Positions 55,548 through 64,000 of a DNA stretch of 64,000 nucleotides are shown piece after piece (positions within the stretch are counted from its first letter, which is position 1; each line of letters begins with the position of its first letter). The notes under the pieces are model-generated. The model was not told where the DNA came from. It worked only from the letters and a program-made list of their open reading frames with translations, and did not search any database. The stretch comes from Zygnema cylindricum (lineage: Eukaryota; Streptophyta; Zygnematophyceae; Zygnematales; Zygnemataceae), in the NCBI GenBank assembly GCA_037447655.1, contig JBBHKE010003070.1, positions 62,001 to 126,000 on the forward strand, read 5' to 3'. The translations under genes and the position numbers were made by a program.

Positions 55548-55550
55548 TAA

Positions 55551-57059
55551 CCTTGTTAATGCTAGTATAATATAATCGTGTGTCACGCTATCGGTATTTT
55601 ATAGTCAGGTCCCTTTTTTGAAGGTAAAATATCCTCAAAGTATTTTATTCCGTTCTAAACTCAGTTTGATTCACGGTGGCTCGCTACACCGCTCATTGTT
55701 GTTATTGTTTATTACTCTTATTTTGTCGCATATTTGTTTTGGCCAAAAATCATACATGTGTTAATAACATGAAAATAGAGTTAACGCTGACGTCGGGAGT
55801 TTTCATTAGTGTTCACCATATTCGTAAAGAATAGCCTTATGTACAACAAGTATGTTTTAGGAAAGAGAGTCCACGTGAGATATCATCTGTTCAACGTTAA
55901 GTGCGCTTCGCATGTAACAACAATTTTAATCTTTGCTAGCTGCCGAAAAATGCGTGGAATATCACTTAATATAAAGGGCAAAAAATGTAAAGTAACCATA
56001 TATACTGTTAAGTTTTTCCCTAAATTTACTACTTCTAAACATAATATAGTATATTGCCAACAATGGGACGACAATATGATCAAAGTACAAAACATGATTG
56101 TAGTTAAAATAGTTGATAACCATCAAAGGCTAAAATCCATAATATACGCGGACTAAAAGCACAACAATGCTTAAACAACAATAACAAACTAAAAGGGAAA
56201 GCAAATACAACATAAAGAAAAAAAATCAACTAAATTGTAAGATCACTAAAAGTTACCATGGACGCTTAAGCCTAAGACTATGACACAATGAAGGTCAAAA
56301 CTACGAATATCGTTTGTTAGCAACGAATGTGGGAACGTCTCTCAAGGGGTATTGTTGGGGTGGTCCACGTGCACTTAAAATTGAATTGACGTCAACTGAG
56401 CGTAGAAACTACAGAGTTGACACAAAAAGTGACATTGAGTGTTAAAAAAAATGTTAATGTGTTTTTATATATTTATTAATATTGAGCTTAAGGGGGAGCA
56501 ATTTAGCGTGCAGTGACAAGTTAGTTGTTATCGTCGAAATATTTCTATATTCAATATAATACCATATAACACATTGTACGTAATACAACAGTATGCAATG
56601 CGACAATATCGCCCTTGAGAATCGCATGCGCACAATACATTGTGAATCGTTCTTGTTTGTGAAAAAATTGTATGGTTTTAAAAGCTTTATTGCCATAACA
56701 TTGGGAATTCAATTTGTTTTTTGGTGTAGCATACTAACACTTGAATTAATATGTGTAATTTCATTTTATTTATAACCTTTTAGGAAAAGTAGGCTCGATC
56801 ATGTTATTCTCATTTTGTCGATAATTGAATTTCTTTATAGTCGAATGTAGAGGTTCCTTTTGAGGTGGGAGAGTGAATGTCGTCACCTCTAGTTCTTTAC
56901 GCATAGCTGCACCGCCCATTCATATCGTAATGAATCACCCTCATACATGATGTTTTTTGGACTATGGGCATAAACTACCGTTATTATATTTAAGTCGGTG
57001 GCTCACAGAAGCAATTAAAAGCCTTATTTAGTGCAATTAATTATAAAAAATCATGGACT
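55551..57059. other. Intergenic, no gene seen
   Basis: AT-rich. The longest frame (55,809-56,156, 115 codons) has no recognisable motif and looks like chance. Confidence 0.4.
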
Positions 57060-57885
57060 TTAATGGCAATGGACGGTGCAACGTTTCAATGTTTTGGATA
57101 TTAATGTTGTGTAACGAAAGCCTCTTGCTAATAATCGGTATATCGATTTTATTTTGACATGGATACTCGATTTATTGTTCCGATGTATTGGTAAAGGTAA
57201 TATCGTAATAAAAATATCGATGTGTTGCGAAAAAGTTATCGGGTCGATAACTATCGTGATGCCTCCATAATTTAGTAAGCAATGCATTTTTGCCCTTTTC
57301 GTGTACCTTATTTTCATACTGTAGCTTGTTACGACCTCCCCACCAAATATATCGCGATGGTTTTTTGTTGGCCGCGTAACGATATATATAAAACCCCCTC
57401 ACCGTTCGATAAGTAGATACATCAATATCGTAGTTATAACGATATGAAATTATAAAGGTTGTGTATTGGTAGCCATTTGTCGATAACCAATATGTCCCTT
57501 TATTAGGCTTGTGGATAATCAATATATTGGTACGATATATCGTTACCGATGTTATCGCGAGAAAAAATCAATAATTATCGATTTTTTATCGCGATAACAC
57601 TGGTTGGATAACTATCGGCGATAATTGTACGGTTCAAACCATATAGGTGTACGCTTTATTCCGTTGTACTAAACTGTAGTTCTTTCGTTATACAAAGTAA
57701 GGAACAAAATTGCCATACGTAGCATTCCACGCTATATAAAGTGGAAAAAAATATTACACTATATTATAAATAAGACTATAGCGTACGATATTTTTTCCAC
57801 TTATCGTTGATAAAGAATTTGTTTTTCTCGGAGCGATATATTGGAACCACTCACCGTTCGATAATCGATAAGTATAACTATACGT
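57060..57885. repeat. TATCGATA-rich region, probable decayed hAT-like element(s)
   Basis: Dense (A/G)TATCG motifs in both orientations, ending near CGCGATAACACTGG at about 57,604. A second, shorter block (57,800-57,885) repeats CTCACCGTTCGATAA. Reminiscent of the subterminal arrays of the 51.3-kb element; boundaries not assigned. Confidence 0.4.
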
Positions 57886-58350
57886 TAGAGGTCGCAAACG
57901 GTAAACCGAAACCGTTATCGACCGTTAACCGACCGTTGCGTCAGATTCGGAACGAATTCGGTTGCCAAATTTGGGGGGCAGGGCGGATTCGGCCGGTTGA
58001 TTCACAGAAAAAAATAAAAAATCGGTTACGGTCGGGTAAGCAAAAAACGAAAAAGATGTAAATTTTGTACTGTCCATACAATCCAACACTATTGTACTTT
58101 GTACTCTTGTTATCATGGAAGGTATACGGGAGATGTACCACTAATTTTGTACTTATTCAGGTACGAGCAGGTACGCGTAGTCGCGAGAAATCGAGTTTCG
58201 GATAACTATTATTTTTGTAAACGCGTTTCGGTTAACGGTTAACAAGTTAGGAGCGTGACATAACTCGGTCAAGCGTCAAGTACTCAGATTTTGAAAAACA
58301 AAAAAAGAATCGGTTTCGGTTATCTAAAATTTTGACTTTTGCGACCTCTG
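57886..58350. mobile_element. Ac/Ds-like hAT non-autonomous element
   Basis: 465 bp with inverted ends TAGAGGTCGCAAA / CAGAGGTCGCAAA and flanking 8-mers CTATACGT and CTATATGA (6 of 8 matching). The left arm is rich in AAACGG/CCGTT motifs (AAACGGTAAACCGAAACCG), similar to the subterminal sites of maize Ac. No coding capacity. Confidence 0.65.
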
Positions 58351-58414
58351 CTATATGAACCGGTATTATCGCGATTTTTTTTTTGCGATACACAACACAA
58401 GAAATTACACGGTA

Positions 58415-58650
58415 CACAAAGATTGCAAACGGTCAACCAAATCCGTGACCGACCGTCGACCAACCGCTTGCGCCGGTTGCGGAACAGATTCGGTTGCCAA
58501 ATTTGGGGAGTCAGGCGGATTTAGGCGGTTGATGGAAAAAACAAAAATCAATTACAGTCGATCACGCAAAAAACGAAAAAAAATGAAATTTTTGTACTTT
58601 TTTTTCCAACATTATTGTAATTTGTACTTTTGGTATCGTGGAAGTACGTG
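58415..58650. repeat. Partial second copy of the Ac/Ds-like element's left arm
   Basis: About 235 bp matching 57,890-58,125 in direct orientation (shared GATTCGGTTGCCAAATTTGG and AAAACGAAAAA). Neither end has a convincing terminus. Confidence 0.65.
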
Positions 58651-58753
58651 ACATCATAATTTACGTCACAAATCTGACACAGTACTAACAATATTCATTT
58701 TGCGAATCTTATTAAAAGATAAGGGCCGAAATCGTAATCTATTGCAAAGTGTT

Positions 58754-59792
58754 TGTTGAAATTAATAGATTTCTAGAGTATTTTCTAGGTTTAATATGTT
58801 AGTATAAAAAAAAAGAAAAAGGACGGACAGCTTGCCTCCACCTCCTCTCTCTAGCCCACATACTTGTTGTAGTCACTGAAGGATAGAGAGGGTGGTTAAT
58901 CCATGGCTGTCTTAGTTCGACAAGCAGTTATTTTTAGTAGGCTACTAAAAATATACCTGACGAACCCGAGATTTGATCCCGGTACCTTCGGTTCGTCAAG
59001 TTGGCCGATAGCGGTCAGCTTTATCCTATTAGACTAGGACCAATGCTAAATGCTATAGTATGTGATAAATATATATATATATATAAGGAGGAACAAATCC
59101 ATTTAACTAAAACTGTATACGGCTTGCATAGATACAGTTTTATGAAAGTACGAAGTACGACACTATTTCAAAACGAATACCACGCATTTTGTTTCGACAG
59201 CGAAACAAATATCGCGCAAATATTTATAACGGCTAAGATTGTGTCTCGCTGCAAATCCAACGGCGCACATCATCGCCGAAATCCCGGGGTGGTCACTTTA
59301 GCGTTTTGTGACGTGGCGTGACCTGGAGCCACGTGGAGAGATGACATTCGGTCATAAGAATTCCGAGGAATGTATGGACGAGTGAAAAGAACACACGCCT
59401 CCGCTTAATAGCCTTGTCGTACATAGGCCGTACAAAAGGAACACCGGCTGTAGTACTTTTTTGTACGGTACAGTAATCTGATTGATCCGTACTTCAGTAG
59501 ATAGAAGTTATTAGAGGGAATCAGAACTTAGAAAATTTTGGTAGGAAGTCACTTCTCCCTTTGAGAGTTTATACAAATTGGCATTTTTACTGCCTCATAA
59601 CTTATCGGCTAGTTAGCCGTTTTCAGTGATTCCTTTTGCTATGGACGAATGGGAGTCCACGCTGCACAGGGGTGCAGTCAAATTGTCAGTTTGCCTTATT
59701 AGGCAGCTGTGGTTGTGGCTTGAAGTGGGTTAGTTAGATACTATCTAGAGGCTTCCTGTATTCTGTAGTCCAATGGAGGACACAAAATTGCA
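58754..59792 (+). repeat. 5' LTR of family B element
   Basis: 1,039 bp from TGTTGAAATTAATAG to AAAATTGCA. It holds ATG 59,774, giving MEDTKL and two bases of the Gln codon. An antisense tRNA-like stretch (about 58,960-59,045) has GGGATCAAATCTCGG as a B-box-like T-arm and TAATAGGATAAAGC as a D-arm. GTAC clusters lie near 59,408-59,467. Confidence 0.85.
58960..59045 (-). other. tRNA-like sequence inside family B LTR (antisense)
   Basis: On the minus strand: a D-arm-like CTAATAGGATAAAGC, an anticodon-arm-like hairpin TGACCGCTATCGGCCA, and a T-arm with a 5-bp stem and loop ATCAAAT. A 9-bp inverted repeat (TGACGAACC / GGTTCGTCA) encloses the T-arm. Confidence 0.45.
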
Positions 59793-60439
59793 AGTTATGG
59801 GCCCACCCTCTAGGGTGCCCACCTTCAATGGATCTGGGTTCATCCATTGGGAAGCCATGATGATAGGAGCTTTGTACGAAAAACGATACTGGGGTATCGT
59901 TAGTGGACAAGTGAAACGTCCACCTTCGAGAACTCCATCAGGATTTGGAGGAGTAAGGTATCCTGCAGCAACGGTTGCCTCAGAGGATGAGGCAGATGAT
60001 GGGGACAGCAGTGTGTCCGAAAAGGGGAAAGGGAAGGAGACACCCCTCACTCCTATTGCCACATTACCGAAGAGGCGACCGTGAAGACCCCGGAGAACGA
60101 TACTCAATTGTGGGAGGATGTAAACATGAACCCAAGAGCTTCATTCTCAGGCACCTCACTCAAGCTTTGGCCACTCCTCATCTTCACATTTACAAGGCCG
60201 AGGAGTTGTGGGTGAGTTTGATGGAGATTTATAGAGCTGGAACTAATCAGGAGCTCCAGTTGGCTGAGCAAAAGCTAGTGAGTTACACTTACAAAGGAGG
60301 AAAGATGTTAGATTACTGTAATGATCTTTGTTGTTTGTATATGGAGATGGAAAGTGTCGGGTGGACAAGTACATTGAAAATGAGAGTTAACACTCTTATC
60401 ATGAAGTTACCAGATAAGTTTGAGAACATAGTGTACTGA
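59774..60439 (+). pseudogene. Copia gag, family B
   Basis: MEDTKLQVMGPPSRVPTFNG and FIHWEAMMIGALYEKRYWGI (DUF4219-like) in the first frame. After shifts near 60,080 and 60,125 comes the UBN2-like core (AEELWVSLMEIYRAGTNQEL, GGKMLDYCNDL, MRVNTLIMKLPDKFENI). The first six codons are LTR sequence, and the primer-binding site encodes VMGP. Confidence 0.85.
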
Positions 60440-60447
60440 GTACGGAA

Positions 60448-61633
60448 ATGGCTGATAGTTCATGGAAATGGAACAAAGTGGTCAAGATGATACTTGTGCA
60501 GGAAAACACAATGGAGATTAGGAGAGGAGGGAATAGCATTCAAGCTCTAGCAGCAGGAGGGGACCAATGGGGGAAGGACCCAAAGAAATATTACAAAGGG
60601 GAAAGAGATCATTTTGGGGGACCGAGGCCCCCAAAGGGTCTTTGTCATTTTTGCAAAAAGTCGGGACACTTCATCGCAGATTGTGTCAAGCTGTCGAAGC
60701 TGAGGCTCCTAGAGAACCGTGGAGGAAGTTCTTCCAGAGGGAAGAAAAATGCACTTGTGGTTACAAAAGTGACAGGAGAAACCGAGGATGAGTCCTCTGA
60801 GGAGGATGGGGAGCTTCTTCTTGACGAGAGCTTGGAGGAGAAAGAGATCCGTTCGAGACAGAAGTGTGCCCTTGGAGCAATTCGGGAAGCTCTACAGGAA
60901 GGATGGATTATCGACTCAGGTGCATCCATGCATATGTGCCGTGATAAAGAACTCTTTACTAGGCTAAGAAAGATCCCTACTGTAGAGATAGAGTATGGGG
61001 ATGGGAGAGTGGTTACTACAGATCTAGTGGGATCACTAGATCTAAAAGTCTTAGTGGAGGGTAAGACTTCTATACTTACATTCTCAGATGTACTATACAT
61101 TCCTCCGCTGAGTAAAAATCTTGTCTCTACGTCTGTGTTAGATGACAAAGAGTTTGATACTTTGACTAGAATGGGAGTCTTTACAGCTAAGTATGGGGAT
61201 GAAGTTTACTTCATAGCAGATAAGGGTAGCCAAGGAATGTTTAGGCTTAACCTGAGTAATGAAAAGAAGAATGCGTACTATGTTGGTGTTCCTAAGGTGA
61301 TGATTTGGCATAAGCGGTTGGGGCATGTGCATTTGATAGGTTAAGGGAAATGAAAAAGCTTGGGGTAGTAGATGGCATTCAGTTTGGGGATAATGAAATG
61401 ATGGATGATTGTAGTGGTTGTGCTCAAGGTAAGGCTCACAGACTTCCCTTTCCCAAAGCAGCCACATATAGAGGTGAGAAAGTGTTAGATTTGGTCCACA
61501 CAGATATTTGGGGACCTGCAAAGGTACCTTCGGTTGGAGGAAAGAGGTTTATGATGACAATAACTGATGACTTGGTCTAGATACTCTAGAATCTACTTTC
61601 TGAAAACAAAGTTTGAAGCATCAACTTACTTCA
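60448..61633 (+). pseudogene. Copia nucleocapsid, protease and integrase start, family B
   Basis: CCHC knuckle CHFCKKSGHFIADC (about 60,642-60,683). An acidic spacer follows, then protease WIIDSGASMHMC (about 60,904-60,939). GAG-pre-integrase WHKRLGHVH is broken by a shift near 61,340, continuing with CSGCAQGKAHRLPF. Integrase LDLVHTDIWGPAKV carries the first Asp. The frame shifts again near 61,575 and ends TKFEASTYFMK at the junction with the minus-strand LTR end. Confidence 0.85.
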
Positions 61634-62397
61634 TGAAACTCTGTAACCTCCATTGGTCCACAAAATGTCCAGCTTATATGAAGCCTTTAGGATAAACCCA
61701 CAGCGGTGTTCTAGATCCATCGATGATCTGGCAAGTCGTGAACCCTGTTAAAAATGTTTTCATAATCATCTGGGATTTTCATCAACAAAATATTCACCTT
61801 CTCTCTCTCGGTCTCCCTTTTCCCTGCACTCTAAATAACCCGGCCAAGTCATTACAAAAATCTAACATCTTTCCCCCTTTGTACCCATAAGCCTGTACCT
61901 TCTGATCTGCCAGCTTTTGCTGTTGAATCGTACCACTCTTGTAAATGTTGACAAGTGCCTCCCACAACTCGTCCGCCCTGTCCACATGAAGATGAGGTGT
62001 AGCCACTGTCTGGGTGAGACGCCCGAGAATAAAATGAGTCGCCACGGTATTGTTGAAATCCCAGATTTCACTATCATTAGCCTCGGTTTTCTGAACACGT
62101 GCTGCCAAAACCGATCCTGTAGGCATCGGTGTAAGTTTCTCCTTCCCCTTCTCCTTCCCTATGTCCGACACGTTGCTCTCTCCAACATCCTCTTCCGCCT
62201 CTGCCCCCGCAGATCCTCCTGTGAACCGAGATCCTCTAAACCCTGGTGGAACTCCCAGTTTTGCGGATGGCCGACGCACACGACCACTCACAATGCCCCA
62301 TAGCCGTTTTTCAACTAGTGCACCCCTTATCATGGTTTCCCAATAAATGAACCCTGTTCCATTAAAAATGGGCACCCTAGAGGGTGGGCCCATAACC
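61634..62397 (-). pseudogene. Copia gag remnant, minus strand, internally deleted element
   Basis: Reads from the LTR at 62,398 leftwards. MEVTEFQ is LTR-derived, then VMGPPSRVPIFNGTGFIYW, KRLWGIVSGRVRRP, ADELWEALVNIYKSGTIQQQ and KGGKMLDFCNDLAGLF. After a shift, ILLMKIPDDYENIF continues to about 61,700. Then, with no protease or pol, comes the last 60 bp of an LTR ending TTTCA at 61,634. The interior from mid-gag to most of the 3' LTR is therefore deleted. Confidence 0.8.
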
Positions 62398-63343
62398 TGA
62401 AACTCTGTGACCTCCATTAGTCCACAGAATGTCCAGTTTATATGAAGCCTCTAGGATAATATTTGCAATTTTGACTTTGGCAATGGATAAGTGCCACCCT
62501 TGCACGCAAAAACTCTGACCGACTACACCTCTGTGTAGCTTGGACTCCCCTGAGTCCGCGGCAAAAAAAAAAATCACTGAATTTGCTCACCTGAACATTA
62601 AGTTATGGCTGACCAAAGTTGGTCCATAAACACAGGTGCACTCTAGGAGAGAGGCTGAAAAACCAAAAATATTCTAAGTCCTAAGATACCTCTCTAAACC
62701 TATTACTAAGGTACTAGACCAATCATATGACTGTAAAGTACAAGAAGGTACAGGGACCGCTGTACTTATTGTACGGCCATAGTACGACATGGCCGGTCCG
62801 CTGACGCGTGTCAGTTCCAGAGCCGTAGTTGCTCCTCCCGTAATATCCGCTGTCCAACCATATGTTGCCACGTGTCATCCGCTGACATCTTGTCCGCAAA
62901 CTGCCAAACTTCTATTCCGGCATTCCGGCTCCACTGTGAGCCGTTCGATCAGATCCGGACATTTGATTTCGTCCGTCGAAATTACATGTCGATTCGGATA
63001 TTTCGTGCGGTCCGATTTCGTGCGAACCGATATGTCGCGTAATTTGTTTAGAAAGGAATATCCGGCGCTATACGTCTTTAAATAAATTTCGCGTCATATA
63101 CGTGTATCATTCCCCAAGACCTATTGGATAAGGCGCACGATTATTTTGTATCGGGTCATCCAAAGGTCCTTGGATCAATTCCCACAGCTGAAAGCCTATG
63201 TTTTATAAAAACAATATTAGTGATCTGTCTGTCTCTTTAGCTGCTAGAGGCAGCCATGGCTGCCTACAGGTCCTTAGTGACTACGACAAGTATGAGGGTT
63301 GCAGTAAGGTCACAAGAGAGACTACAAAATACCTCTTTTTCAA
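62398..63343 (-). repeat. Copia LTR shared by two minus-strand interiors
   Basis: 946 bp, TGTTGAAAAAGAGGTATTTT to CAGAGTTTCA on the minus strand. On its upstream side (right) lies a polypurine tract (ATAATGGGAG) and RNase H. On its downstream side (left) lies a primer-binding site (GGTTATGGGCCCACC) and gag. It thus serves as the 3' LTR of one unit and the 5' LTR of the next. Contains a GTAC cluster near 62,736-62,787. Confidence 0.8.
63118..63200 (+). other. tRNA-Arg-like sequence inside LTR (best preserved copy)
   Basis: CCTATTGGATAAGGCGC matches the D-arm and A box of tRNA-Arg (CCTAATGGATAAGGCG type), and CCTTGGATCAATTCCCAC the T-arm with a B-box-like core. The anticodon region is eroded and the acceptor stem is not closed, so it is probably not a working tRNA gene. 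It lies antisense to the element. Confidence 0.5.
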
Positions 63344-64000
63344 CACTCCCATTATTTTCTAGTCTATCTTTTGCTTTAGTCCACACTTCTCCCTACAAAA
63401 TATTAATTTAGGAGAAGGAACAGGTTTAGTCATCATATCTGCTACCATCTCACCATCTAGTCTATATTTCAAACTAATGATTTTATTCTCAACTTTCTCC
63501 CTAACAAAGCTCAAACGAATATCCATGTATTTTGCTTTAAAATGATGCTTAGGGTTTGCTGCAATTGCAATCGCAGCTTGATTATCACAAAATATCTTTT
63601 GTACTCTATTCTTTATGTATCCTAATTCTTGAAGCAAAGATTTTACCCACATTAGTTCTTTCACAATAGAATAAGAGGCCATATACTTAGCCTCCATGGT
63701 GGACTGAGCAATCACCTTTTGTTGCTTACTGCTCCAACAATAAGCCCCATTCCCAACATACAACACATACCCAGAAGTACACCTCCTCATCGGAGCATCC
63801 CCATAACTGACATCACTCCAAGTAGTGATGTCAGTGTTATCCCCACCCAGATGCAACCACAAATCTCTTGTTCCTACCAAATACCGCATGACCCTTTTGG
63901 CCGCTTCCCAATCTTTCTTCCTAGGATCATTCAGACTTTACTTTATACTCCCATAGCTGCAGCTATATCAGGACGAGTACAGTTCATAAAGTAGATCAAA
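63344..64000 (-). pseudogene. Ty1/copia RNase H and RT end, minus strand, runs off the window
   Basis: RNase H: TTWSDVSYGDAPMRRCTSGY, CWSSKQQKVIAQSTMEAKYM, FCDNQAAIAIAANPKHHF, KYMDIRLSFVREK, ending CREKCGLKQKID. All expected acidic residues are visible and the frame is open for 176 codons from 63,889. To the right, RT end (LIYFMNCTRPDIAAA) appears with a stop and shift near 63,940. Close to the family B fragment at 16.5 kb. Confidence 0.9.

Larger units (their letters stand above)
58754..61633 (+). mobile_element. Ty1/copia element, family B, plus strand, 3'-truncated
   Basis: 5' LTR (58,754-59,792), primer-binding site (59,793-59,807, AGTTATGGGCCCACC), gag, knuckle, protease and the start of integrase. 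The integrase frame is cut at 61,633, where a minus-strand element's LTR end begins. Frameshifts in gag and at 61,340 show it is inactive. Confidence 0.85.

Noticed and set aside
63118-63200. Functional tRNA gene
   Set aside because: A and B boxes are recognisable, but the anticodon arm and acceptor stem do not fold properly.

Overview
The window looks like nuclear DNA of a streptophyte plant. It contains one multi-exon host gene, a MEKK/ANP-type MAPKKK with ankyrin repeats on the minus strand at about 36.8-46.9 kb (5' leader to about 47.9 kb), with GT-AG introns. Nearly everything else is transposable-element sequence at various stages of decay. The Ty1/copia, Ty3/gypsy, hAT-like, PIF/Harbinger-like and pogo-like DDE remnants and low GC fit a plant with a repeat-rich genome. 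I cannot name the species; an early-diverging land plant is only a guess.

Layout: 1-4.3 kb, two decayed copia elements. 4.8-11 kb, a gypsy element split by a very young nested copia derivative (6,303-9,732, TSD GCCAA, LTRs about 99.6% identical), followed by an inverted gypsy segment and a candidate gypsy LTR. 12.5-15.2 kb, a Harbinger-like element and a solo copia LTR. 16.5-26.5 kb, three consecutive copia relics (families B, A and D here). 26.5-27.5 kb, an intron-bearing pogo-like transposase relic. 28-30.1 kb, tandem repeats including a 1.5-kb purine-only satellite. 31-34.5 kb, hAT and Harbinger MITE-like elements. 36.8-47.9 kb, the MAPKKK locus. 48-58.4 kb, more hAT and Harbinger elements, including a nested cluster at 52.7-55.5 kb. 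58.7-64 kb, opposed copia elements, one pair sharing an LTR.

The most striking system is shared by the copia families. The gag ORF starts inside the LTR and reads through the primer-binding site. The LTR terminal CA is the start of a Gln codon, and the PBS encodes Val-Met-Gly-Pro. The PBS (GGTTATGGGCCCACC) matches the complement of the anticodon arm of initiator tRNA-Met rather than its 3' end, which suggests a half-tRNA primer as in Drosophila copia. Several of the same LTRs carry an antisense tRNA-Arg-like sequence and a dense GTAC cluster. All exon boundaries, TSDs and TIRs were read by eye; no search was run.
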